The notes under the pieces are model-generated. The model ran no database searches and had not been told where the DNA came from. It saw only the letters and a list, made by a program, of their open reading frames with translations. Shown here piece by piece: positions 35,717 through 47,800 of a stretch of DNA of 64,000 bases. The stretch is from Mycogone perniciosa (lineage: Eukaryota; Ascomycota; Sordariomycetes; Hypocreales; Hypocreaceae), in NCBI GenBank assembly GCA_025331125.1, contig JAOALB010000001.1, forward strand, positions 992,001 to 1,056,000, written 5' to 3'. A program made the position numbers and the translations under genes. Within the stretch, counting starts at the first letter, position 1. Every line of letters starts with the position of its first letter.

Positions 35717-37682
35717 ATGTCGGGCTTCAATATCATGAACGCTGTCACAACTTCAGTGCAGTTACTCGAAAAAGGGGCCACCATCATTAAGCTGGTCAAA
35801 GCTGTGGTTGATCAAATTCAGGATGCCCCGGATTAGATACGACAGCGGATTGAGCGCCTTGAGAGTCTGAGGTCCATCGCGCAGCGAATACAGGAGACAA
35901 AGTCTTTACAAACCTCCGAAGTTGAGGCGATCGCACCCGAGAGCGACGATCAGCTGGGAATGAAGACTTGGAAGGCTCTTTGTGGTCTTAAAGAAGAGGA
36001 GAAGATCCTTAAGCTTTTGGAGGCACTTGATCAAGAATGCACCTTGCTGGTTACTCATATCGGTAGTCTCAACTTGTAAGTACAGCATTCTGTGATGACC
36101 AAGAATGGTGGTTTAGTAATACGTCGTCCAAAGAGAGAAGGGTGAAGCTATCACCGAAACGATGCAAGTTGGATTTTCGTCCCTTAATACCAAACTCAAG
36201 CCCAGAACAAAAATGCCTCAATGCACTGTTTATCACGGACCCTCAAATGATCGCTCCTGGCTCATCGCCGCAAAGGAGGACATTGTACCAGATACTTGCG
36301 ATTGGATCATATAGAACAAAGAGTTCGTCAAATGGCAGGCATCCAATGGTGGGATTCTCTGGATCTCAGGCGGTCCCGGAATGGGTAAAACCATGTTATC
36401 GATTCATCTTACGGAATATCTTGAACACCATTTCAATCCCTCTGAGAACGAGAAGCACTACAAAGCAGCTGCTTCGAGGATGAAGAAACATAATACTGGG
36501 TTGACCATTTCCGCCTCTCTGGCCAAAATGGTGCCAAGATACTAGACGAGCACCCTGGGTTCTTCTCTAAAAATTATCGAGTCCTTGCAATGTGGTTGAA
36601 CTGGAGATGTGAAAAGACTATACAGTCATTTGGCGGCATGCCACATATTGCTGCCAAATGTTAGTTGTCCATTATGATGCAGCGAATTCCGGATGAAGAG
36701 CGCAATATGCGGTACATAGGGGGTTTATTTGCATTGGATGCCAAGTCGACATTGGATTGTTGGAAAAGCACGCCTCTTCATGTGGTCGCCGAAAATGGTA
36801 ACCTCCCTCTCGTCAAGATGCTTGTTAGGAACGGTACGCATCTTAACACCAGGAATGAGTGGGGATGTACTCCGCTGTATCTCGCTGCACAATACGCTCA
36901 CGAGAAGGTTGTCAAATATCTCCTGGAGTCTGGAGCAGACGTCAATGGAAGAAAATGCTGGCGGCCCTTGAGGGTCGCAGTTAACTCTAACCATATCGAA
37001 ATGGTTAAACTGCTGGTTAAATGGAGGCCTGCCGTCAACGCCGATATTCTGAAATCAACTATGCGATTAAAGATCAGTTCGCTCTCCTTCTAGAATATTG
37101 CGCGAAGCGATATCACAGCAAACCCACTGTGCTTCGGAATATGGTCATATTTCCTGATGGGTTCACCATGCTCCACGTTGCCAGCCGAGAAGGGAACCTA
37201 CAGGCAATGCGCCTACTCTTGGATCAAAAATGGGGGCTTGACCTAAACCAAAGGAATAAGAAGGAAATACACCTCTTCATTATGCAGCCGAACGCGGTAA
37301 TCTTGAAACAGTCCAACTGCTTCTTGCGCAGGCTGGCATAAACCCCAACCCGGTGAACAGCAATGGCTGGACTCCGTTGTACCTGGCGCTCAGTCATGGC
37401 AAGGTCAGAATTGTCCAACTCTTGGCAGAGGAATGGCATGTACCACTCCCGAAACCCACTGATGACAACTCTTTGAATGCAATACACGTCAACGGTTTAG
37501 ATGATCAGCAGCGAACACCACTACATTCAGTGGCTGCCCTATCTCGCCACTTATCTCACATGGGTGATGATCAAAGACTGAATTTAGACAGCGTTATTCG
37601 GACTTTGTTGAAGGCCGGCGTGCGAATCTCATTGAAGGATACCAACGGGCCTTACGGCCCAGGACCTTTTCACATCGAATAA
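35717..37682 (+). pseudogene. Decayed NACHT-ankyrin (NLR/STAND-like) gene
   Basis: An ATG at 35717 opens a typical fungal NLR N-terminal helical domain (MSGFNIMNAVTTSVQLLEKG), interrupted by TAG at 35834 but continuing in the same frame to a GTAAGT donor near 36075. The second part shows CLNALFITDPQ in one frame and NDRSWLIAAKED in another, hence a frameshift near 36245; TAG follows at about 36312. A Walker A motif GGPGMGKT is seen at about 36370. The rest of the NACHT domain is out of frame or missing. Ankyrin repeats (TPLHVVAENGNLPLVKMLV, TPLYLAAQYAHEKVVKYLL) begin near 36765 and pass through three frames, with shifts near 37050 and 37255. Such genes act as fungal incompatibility or immunity receptors. 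At least two stops and several frameshifts make this copy non-functional. Confidence 0.8.
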
Positions 37683-40530
37683 ACATCCCTTGGGGAAATA
37701 TTCAGCGATTCTATGGAGGATGGGAAGTCGATTTATTGGCCCATTATATAATTTTGATTCATCGGAAGATAACAAGGAGGATCCTGGGCAACTATTCGAC
37801 AAGTTGGTCGCGAAGTAATATCGAGACAATTAACTATGTCCTTCTTAAATAGGTACGAATGGCAAATATCGCAAACGTCCAGATTGATAGTTTCTTCGCC
37901 GATTGGCTGGAAATTAACCCAATTTGACCGAAAAGCACGTCTAGAGCGTTGAATAATATAGGCCAGGACCGCGGACCGCAGACCACAGACCGCAGTTCAG
38001 ACCCGAGAGTTTGTGTCTTAAATATCACACCCACCAATAAGTCACAGCCCTCTCATTCTTTCATGATATGCGCTGTGCGCGTGACGATGAAGTAACCGCT
38101 TCCATCAAAGGAAGCTAAACTCCGGCATAAACATCCGTGCTCAGGATTATGGATTGCATCTTACTACTGAGGGCATGGCGCAATCAGGCTGACGATATAT
38201 ATATTCGACCAGTTAGGACTCCAGTACTTGCCAAGTACCATTGGGTTATTGCGGTATCAATTCCGCGGATACAGAGTTGATTGGCCTTGATGGCATGCCC
38301 CAAACCCCATCCACGTGGTCGTACATCATCCGTCCATCAGAAGGTCCAAATCATCACCACACTCAGTAACTGAGGTGCCATTGGAGGACGATCAGCCCAC
38401 TATCGCGGGTCTTCTAGGAGGCAATACGGGGTGCATGTAGAAGTCTTTTTATTCTTCACAGCCTTGGGTAGGAAAACGACAACACGTGGGAGAAATGTCA
38501 AGGATATAGGGTAGCTACCTGCTCAACAATGCACACATCTCCCAACATGCAATCGGCACTATGCCCAGAAGGTCAAGGCGGTCTGCTCACCGCATTCAAT
38601 ATGCAGATGGGGTGTATTTCAGTGGTCAAGACGGATGTTGTTGTTCTCCATAGTGATACGTGGCGGATCGTTCACGATGAGGGACGTGGAGAGGCGCACC
38701 GCTGTTGGCGGAATCCGTGGTGATGCCAATTTTGGCGTCTTCCGGGCAATAAGAAGACGGATAATTGGTTGAGAGGGTGCACAGAACGAGCGACATATAC
38801 ACCTATCATCCGAACCTGGGCATTAAAATGGACAAGGTTGTCGTCTTTATCTGTAGCGTCGTCTCGAACAAGGGAGCTGAGGTGCACCCAAACAATACCC
38901 AAGCTACCCATAGCTAGCTGGCTGGATCAATCACACAAGGGCCTCGGACTCCACGAACCGTACCTGCAGGACCCAGCGCGCAGGACCAATCACCCGGAGG
39001 CCATGTCGGGCCCTTGAGCGTCTCATTGGCGTGTGGCAATGGGGTTGATCCGTGGTCGCTTTCTGGTTGACTCTCGACTGCATTGGCCGGTTTTCCAAAA
39101 AGGGGTTGGCAACATCAACAAAACACAGCAGAAGCGCATCTCTGCCCGAGCTGTGCAGACGCTGCAGCAACAGCGAGGTAGATCGCCCGAACGTCAGTGA
39201 TTAGCTAGCTGCCAGGTGCTCTTACTGCCGAGATACGTGGTCGCATGCGAGTAGACAAGGGAACAATAAATGGACTACATGAACCGCGCGTGGTCCTATC
39301 GACTATCGACCAGCGTGATAATGGTGATGAGGAGGATCAAATCACGTAGATAACCGACGCAGCCGCCTTTGAGGTGAAGCCGGATATTGGGCACGTCCTC
39401 ATGGAATGACGGAATAGCTCGAGTGAAAGTTGCATATTATTGGAAGTAGTATCACTCCTTTTGCCCAAGATGAAATGCATAGAGGCGTGATGTGGTGTGG
39501 TATTAATCGGCATTAAACGAGGGGCGACGCAGATGAGGATAATCAAAGTATCTGCTTTCACAAACGGCAGACCATCTACTTCATACTTCGTACTATGCAA
39601 AGAGGAAAATCCCGAAGAAAAAAGCTAGAGAGGAACTAATCGACATTGTCAAGGACACTACGGAAGGGCTTGCATTGTAGTACTACTTCGTACGTGGTCT
39701 TTTTGACTTTTCCCAGCCCGTTCTTTTTTATCATGTGGATGTGATACAGATACTCCGTACATATTAATATGATGAAATAGCAGGAGGCTGTCCGTCCCCC
39801 CCTGAGAAGTACCTGGTCGCCCGCTACCCCAAACCCCAGCAAAAACAGGTATTCTGCACCTGTTACTAGCTGAAATAGTCCTGTCAAAACTCCCACGACT
39901 TGTCACATTCTTGTACCAGTACTTCTTCAGCTGTCTCTGACGCTCTTCACACAGCTCCACGCAACGTCAGCTACCACGCGCGCTCCACATCGCCAGGTAC
40001 CGGAACCTCTCCACCCATGCACACACACTCAAGTGGCAGTCTTCATTTCTGCTGGCTAGTATACGAGAGGCACAGCGCACTAACCCGCTTAGCGACTACG
40101 CTGAGAGTGATCCAAGGCCCCGTGGACCTGACCGACCCTCTGCAGCAGCCCAGGCCTGTTGCCCACCCCAATCCACTGAAAGTGCGGCCCCCGAACCTCG
40201 AAAAACAACGACCTGCTGCTGGACTTCTTCGTCTTCAAAAGCAACCAACCCCTTTCGCTCCACCATCGCCATCGCCTTGTCCGCATCTCTGGGAGAGGCA
40301 GGCTCCTGCCCGTTGGCGTCTCGCGAGCTTCTCATTCGGATCCGCAGCTGCCCTCGCAGACAGAAGAGCCGAGTCCGTTGGCCGGAATGAGGTAGCCGTT
40401 CGAATGTACTCAGCTCCCTGACCGGACTGAGCTGTGAGAGACGCTGTCCCAGTGACCGACCGACCCTATTCGTGAAGAAGAAGCAGCAGCACCACATCGA
40501 CCGTCTCGCTTGTCAGGCTGCTCAAACTCT
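37683..40530. other. Intergenic, from NLR pseudogene to kinase gene
   Basis: No gene is recognised. The first 200 bp may still be remnants of the ankyrin gene. TACTCCGTA-type motifs occur near 39751. The last 600 bp, CT-rich, should be promoter and 5' leader of the kinase gene. Confidence 0.5.
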
Positions 40531-43500
40531 ATGACCGTGAGGCACAAGGCAACTGCTGGGCCTCGACCAGCAAACTCGTCTCCAACTCACCTGTAAGTCA
40601 TCCAACCCCCCCATTGCTTGCTTTGATGGGAAAGGAGACGGCTGACACCAGGAATAGAACCAACATAGGATCCAATCGTGTACCGCCATCGTCCTCGAGC
40701 ACTGCCAGCTTGGCCTCCAACCCCCCAATGCTCAGCGCAGCCTCCTCCAGCAATCATTCGCTCTTTTCCTTTGGTCGAAATGGAGAAACAGGCCAGCCAG
40801 AACAGGCCGCCACCACCGTTACCGGACCCTACGATTTCCTGCCGTCCGTGAGCTTCGACGACCTGCACACTAGTATCGAGTCTGCCTCTAGCGACTTCAA
40901 ATTGACGCATTTCCCTTCACCGACGGGATCACGAAGCGACCTTGAGTCGACCTCAGGCATGGCTGAAAAGAAACTCCCCGAAAAGTCGGCTGGCACATCT
41001 TATGGCGGCACCACGCGTATCTCAGCCGCGTCCAGTCGACCTGCCAGGTCCGGCTCGATTCTGCGCAGGCCGAGCACTGCTGGCAGACAGCCTAGCAGCT
41101 CGTCTATTGTCTCGACTGCATCTGCTTCCATGGATGCTTCGACGGCGACAGTGGGAATGCGAAGCCGTCGTCAGAGCCACTACCCTCCGGTTTCCAACAC
41201 TAACGTCGCTGCAAAGCCCCCACGAAAGTCGATTGGCCCTGGTGTGATTACTGATTCGGAGTCTCTTGTGCGAACACCCTCAAAGAGGCGTCCTAGTTTA
41301 TTTTCCGATAGAGGTGGTGACTCTACTAGGACATCGATTGATGGTGCTGATGCCACCCGCCACATGGTTGGCTCACGATCTGTCAAAGCAAAGTCGGTGC
41401 AACAGTCCCCGATGCTCAGCCAAACAAACATACTAGGTGGTAGTACACTCACACCGGAGCAAACCCGTATGTCGGCGATTGCTTCCAAATCGCCCCGTCC
41501 AGGAGGAAAGGGCATGACGCCGTCATCAGGGAAGCGGACATCCGTCATGCCTGGAGGTCACAGTGTGACACACGCAACTGGGCTTGGAGCCAGAACTATA
41601 AGCCCAACTGATACAAGAAGAATGAAGCGCATGTCCCTGATGCCGCAGTCAACGAGCATGAGCCAGGTTACAAATGTCCCACCACCACCAGTCTCAATGG
41701 AGATGCGAGCCGACTCTAGATCACCATCGATGATTCCAAGGAAGGCGTCTGGGACGCCTTCATCTTCCCGGACCACACCGGACATTAGCAGGAAGTCTTA
41801 CAGCTCTGGGTTATCAGTCGGTTCTACGATAAGCTTCAACACCGTCAGGACATCGACTGGTTCTTTGCAACCGCGGTTATCGCAGTCATCCTCTACGTCA
41901 CGGCTCCCTGCCCCCAAACATACCACTATACACAGCTCCTTGGCCACGGAGGACGAGGAAGATGTGCCTCCTGTTCCTGCCATACCCAAAGCATACGAAT
42001 CTCCAAAGGAAACCCCTGCCGAGACCTACTTTTTGGCAAAGAAGAAGTCTAGCTTAAGCACTCTTGATGGTACCAGCATCCATACTAATTCTACGGGAAG
42101 TATTTCGATGCCTATTCATCCAGAGCCTACAAAGCTTCAGCGCAAGCCGAGTACTAGGAAGAGCTCATATGTACCTACGACCATCGTTGAAGATGAGAAG
42201 AATGGTATTCAGAGCAAGAAGAGCCTTGAACCGTTAAGACTTCCACCACTCAACCTCGGTCCTCTGAGCATTCCTACAGCCGCCAAGGTAGCTGCGTTGC
42301 AGGGACAGAAGAAGGTTGACCGAAGCTTGAGCCCACCTCCCATACGGCAAATTCCCAAAACACCAACAACCCCCATGACGGCATCAAAAAGCGCCTTCTT
42401 CTCGAAAAGTCGCTACGATGAAACGATCGAACTTCCATCGCTCAGGAGCAGCACCTCTGCTCACCATACTCACCGTATGACCCCTACACCCCCAGAGGCA
42501 AGCTCTTCAGAGGAATCTTCTCTGGTTCTGAAGGATATGGACCACAAAGCAAACATGTCGCCATTCTTGTCGTCCTCTGTTCCCAAGACTGGCACTCATC
42601 ATGGGTATCTGAAACGGTCCAAAACAGGGGGTGACTTTGCCACTGTAACAGGCTCCATCTTTGAGGAAAAGACACCACAAAAGCCTGTTGGACCTAGGCC
42701 ACCAAATACGGACAAGCCGGTCCCCAAATCTCCCCCACCCATCCCACCGCCCGAAGAGCCCCGGACTCCATCCTCCATGAACTCATTGAGAAGAAAACTT
42801 AGTATGTCGTGGAGGCGGGGCAATTCTAAGAGTGGCATTGTTGTACCGGCAGATATCCTGGACAAGGTGAACGGACAACAAAGCACAAAATTAGAAAGCA
42901 TGCCACCACCTCGGATACCAACTTCAGCGACATTGAATTCTTTGTCTAGCGCCAAACAATCCAGTCAAAGCCCGTCGACAAACCAGACCGCTGGATACCT
43001 TGAGTCCAGGAGAAGAAAGAGCTCTGCCGCAAGCTTAAGTAACTTCGTTTCCCACGACAGAGCAAAGAGCGATGTCGTTGATGTTACTATGCCTGCCACT
43101 CGCAACCCATCAGTCATGAACAAACTCATGAGACCAAAGACTTCTTCGAGCACCTTGCAGAATGCAACTTCCTGGACTGCTGAGCTCGACAAGGATGATT
43201 TGTTGGCGGAGGAGGAAATGCGGAAGTTGGGATCTCGACGCAAGGAGACGGAGATTGCGGCGAGAACTCTTGATGCCCTGAGGAAGAGAGCTACACCGAA
43301 GGAGCGGGTCGGTTTTCAAGATGCCATTCGCATCGCAATGTTGAACATTTATGAGCGAGGTGAGATTGTCGATTACAATGATGTGTACTTCTGTGGTACA
43401 CAGAATGCCCACAAGGTGGTGGGAGATTTGCAATCGGATTTGCCCAACTTTGGCTACGATGACGAACGCGGAGACTACGCGATCGTTATTGGCGATCACC

Positions 43501-44844
43501 TTGCTTATCGGTATGAGATCATCGATGTTCTTGGAAAGGGAAGCTTTGGACAGGTTGTTCGATGTATCGACCATAAACTCGGAGTTCTCGTTGCTGTCAA
43601 GATCATCAGGAACAAGAAACGATTCCATCAGCAAGCTCTTGTGGAGGTCAACATCCTGCAAAAGCTTCGCGAATGGGTAGGTGGCAGACAATATCCCTGA
43701 AAGAAGTAAAGATAAACAAACCGGACTGACATTCTCGCAGGATCCTAAGAATAAGCACAGCATGGTGAACTTCACCCAAAGCTTCTACTTCCGTGGTCAT
43801 CTTTGCATCTCGACGGAGCTCTTGGATATGAATCTCTATGAGTTTATCAAGGCACATTCGTTCCGAGGCTTCTCACTGCGAATTATTCGACGTTTCACCA
43901 AGCAGATGCTCAGCTCCCTGATTTTGCTCAAACAGCACAAAGTTATTCACTGCGACCTCAAGCCCGAAAATATCCTACTGCGTCATCCTCTGCATGCGGA
44001 GATCAAAGTCATCGACTTTGGCTCTAGCTGTTTTGAGAGTGAGAAGGTTTACACTTACATCCAATCTCGGTTTTATCGGTCACCAGAAGTGATCTTGGGT
44101 ATGACTTATGGTATGCCCATTGACATGTGGAGTGTGGGCTGCATTCTCGCCGAGTTGTATACGGGAGTTCCCATCTTCCCTGGTGAAAACGAGCAAGAAC
44201 AACTAGCCTGTATCATGGAGGTCTTTGGTCCTCCAGAGAAGCACCTGATCGAGAAGAGCACGAGGAAGAAGCTCTTCTTTGACTCTAATGGCAAGCCCCG
44301 ACTCACGGTTTCGTCCAAGGGTCGAAGGCGGCGACCATCTTCCAAAACGTTGCAGCAGGTTTTGAAATGTGACGATGAGGTGTTTGTGGATTTCCTCGCT
44401 CGCTGCCTGCGGTGGGACCCTGATCGGCGACTGAAGCCTGAGGAGGCGATACGGCATGAGTTCATCACCGGGGTAAAGTTACCGGCACCTATTCCCCGTG
44501 TACCGATGCGTGATTCCTCACCAGTGAGGCGCCACAATACTATTTCGGTGCCTCGCCCCCTGCCGGATCCGCCGGGAGGCATCGGGAAGCTAACCACGTC
44601 TGCATCCTTGCGTTCCGGCGTTAGCCCTCATAAGCCGGTATCTGGCGCCACCAGAAGGGTCTCGGGAGCCACGGCAGCCACAACAGCCAGCCTCAACAGG
44701 CGAACAAGTGCTGGGACAATGGCAGGGGGTGTGGGGGCCACATCCAGTACCAGCAGTCTGCCTCGCGCAGCCGGCCGAACTGCAAGCGGGCGACAGGACA
44801 TTGCCGCGGCAGGCGCCACGGCGGCTATGAATCGACGATCTTAG
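40531..44844 (+). CDS. Pom1-like DYRK-family protein kinase
   Basis: Three exons, 40531-40592, 40652-43676 and 43741-44844, encode 1396 residues. The first exon gives 20 residues plus two bases and is joined by a 59-bp intron with GTAAGT, GGCTGAC and CACCAG; the second intron is 64 bp with GACTGAC. The N-terminal 900 residues are Ser/Thr/Pro-rich and basic. The DYRK homology region (IVDYNDVYFCG) precedes the kinase domain, with glycine loop GKGSFGQV at about 979, VAVK lysine, HCDLKPEN with Asp1101, DFGSSC, and the autophosphorylated YTY at 1133-1135. SRFYRSPEVILG is the family's P+1 region. All catalytic residues are present. Pom1 relatives control cell polarity, septum position and size. The region after the kinase domain is basic and low complexity. 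Confidence 0.9.
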
Positions 44845-47800
44845 AAAGCTTCGAGTTACTCGAGGTGTATACGAACAAAAAACATGTTGGGAGTTTAGAG
44901 GGTCATTAGCATTTTACAGTGATGATCATGACGACTCATTGGTTATTCGATGCTTTTTATATCAAGATGAGACGAGATTATATGTCACCGCGTGTGACCA
45001 AGCTAGCAGGCAAGCAAAAGACGGTTGTTGCCCTGGTCTCTCCTTCTGGGAAGTATATATGGAGTGAAAGGGAGGCAGAGACGGGAGGGTGGATGGAGAC
45101 TGTGTGAGATGAACAAAGGGGATGTGGCTTGGACAAAGAAGAAGAAGAAGAATAGGGGATGTGAAAGAGAGAGGCCATTGTCTAGCGATGCAAGGTTGGC
45201 GTGTGCGTATAATTTTTTTGTTTCTTCCTCTCCTTTGTGGTTTCTGATTTGTTATTCCTTGAAACCCCTATATACCAAAGACGAACCGACAAAAAGGGCG
45301 CGAACTATGATGGATAACGGCCTCCTCTTTTACTTGAACGTGTCCTTTGCTCTACGCCTTGTAGGTAAGAGGGGAAACGATGGGGTGTGAGTGTAAATAA
45401 AGTACTACAACTATGACAAATAGACTGAAGGGTTCCACTGCGGCGAAAACAAAAGAACATTACATCTTCGAAGGAATGGCCTTTTAGGCAAATCGTTTTT
45501 GTGTTTCTTTTTTAGGGACAGCTAGAACCAAAGAGTAGACAATATTCTGTCATTTCGTCATAGCAAAGGGCTGAATGCAGAGGATGTGGGATGGAGTGAT
45601 GTATTTACCCGGCTTAGTAAATCCAAATCCATCGAGAGGCGCAAAGAATGACAAAACCATGGAGGCAGAGCCTGATACGCGTGTTCAAGTACTCCGTAGA
45701 GGGGGACCAATCAGGACGAGGCGCTGGGGGTGTAAGGAGAAAGGCTGAGGTCGCTTAATATTTCTTCATTTTGACCAGGCGCGCGCGCTTAAAGTATCTT
45801 TAGTAAGCGGCGGAGATGCACGACGGAGGGGTTTAGTGATGATGGGTTTGTCATCCATGTCATCCCATGGACCCGCCAGAGGAGCTCCATGTGAGATTGT
45901 GGATATTAGGTAGGTAATGCAGCAGTAGTATTAGTACTATTATCATGTATGGGCCATGGGAGCACGGAGGTATTATGGAGCAAGCAGATGTTTGTGTGTT
46001 GAGAAGGTGAGAGGAAGTCATACGACTTGACGCATCACGAGGCTCGGGGTTTACACGGCCGGAGACCGGAGTTTTCGGATAGGATTCAACTCCCTATGTA
46101 CGAAGTATACGGAGTACAAAGCACGAATAAAGATATATATTCGTCGGGGATGAGTACGAAGGAAGAAAAGCGCCGCAAAACGGCCGTTCACGGGAAACGG
46201 GAAAAAAGAAACAGGTCAACAATTATCAAGTTGGAGTAGTACCAAGACGGAAACGGCACTCCGTTCGAGAAGAAAAAAAGAAGAGGAGCTAAAAAGTCCA
46301 TCGGGTTCAAAAATCGGTAAGTAATCCGCGTGCTTGATGTACGAGTACGAAGGACATGCAGCAACCCCATTACTGAGACAATTATGTGCGTGTGTCAATT
46401 CGGGGACCATGTGGATGCCGAATGCATGAGCTTGAGAACGACGTGCATTTCGATGGATCGTGAGCGGCAGTTCGGCGATCCGTGAACAGTCCTTAGGCCT
46501 TGCGAGTCGAGATAAAAACGTACGGGGTCTAACCGCAATAGGAGGCAACCCTCGCGGGGAATGAGGCTCTCGTCCGTTACCTAAACAAGGTGCATCTACC
46601 GAATCAGTCAGGGGAGGGGTGCACACACCAAGTCTGTCTACTCGTACTTGTATGTAGACGAGTGGTGATCCGTGGATATGTAACGAACGGGATCCGCAGC
46701 AGGGAGATGGAAGTCTGTGTGTTAGGCCCTTGTACGAAGCGCTTCAAACAACATCTCCAAACAGGGCGTGCGAGCGAGCATCAGTCGACTGGATCAGCCA
46801 CGCAGGTGATTATTATAATATTTGCTGACAAAAAATGAGGTGAAGATGCACTAATCAACGGAGATGTCGAAATTGTGGATGGAGAACGGGGTCCAGATGT
46901 TCTCTCGCTCTAATGTTGGGGCACCCGGCAACTCCGGGGGGATGCGGAGATGTCACGAGCGGACAAGTGGACGAACGGGCACCGGGGAAGATGGAACATT
47001 ATCGCAGTAGTACGAGTAATAGTAGATGCATATGAGATGCGAAGATGAACGAGGCGCAGCAGCAAAACCGGGCCGTTGTTGAGTGGTTTTTTTTGTCCTG
47101 ATAGACTTGTGGCACCACCGAGAAATAGATGATTGATAAGGTGATGGATATCAATCATATACTCGTACTCCGTACTCGTAGGTAGTACTACTGACTACTA
47201 AGTACGAGTGGATGTGGGGGCTGTCAGAGAGAGCGAAAACAAGCAACGCTGCGTCATCGCGACGCTTCCAAAGCCTTCGCACGTGGGTGTCTATTATAGT
47301 ACTCGTAGACTCATGGCAGGAGGAGCTTATCTTGAAACCCGTGCACGGGAGGGCTCTCACATGTTGTGGGGAGATGGCGTCGTCTGCGCAGATACTAGAC
47401 GTGCGGGAGATGGGGCGGCAGATAGTACTCCGGAGATATGTAGGTAATAGTTATGAGCAAGAAACATGTTCGTGGTTAGTAATGAAGTTTGTGGGCGAGT
47501 AGGCTAATATGTTCTCTGTCGATGCTGTGTTAATAGGCAGTTGGCGGCTGCAGCGGTTATTTGGCTGGGCAGCGGAGTGGGATAAAACGAATGCCTTCCT
47601 AATGCATTGCTAGTCAGTCCGAGCCCTCCGTCGTTGAAAGAAGGTGAGGACGGACGGAACAGCGATCGACCTAAGCTCATCGCCGGCCCGCAAGATCCTA
47701 CCATGCTTCAGGATGCTAGCACGAGATGCTTGGGCTTGCTCAAGGCCATAAGCGAGGTTGCTGGTACGATTTACGGTTTCCTCGCAGTTGTTGGCTCTAG

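Noticed and set aside
38529..38911. Frames on both strands between the NLR pseudogene and the kinase gene
   Set aside because: Short, without motifs, and unlike transposase, reverse transcriptase or ankyrin sequences.
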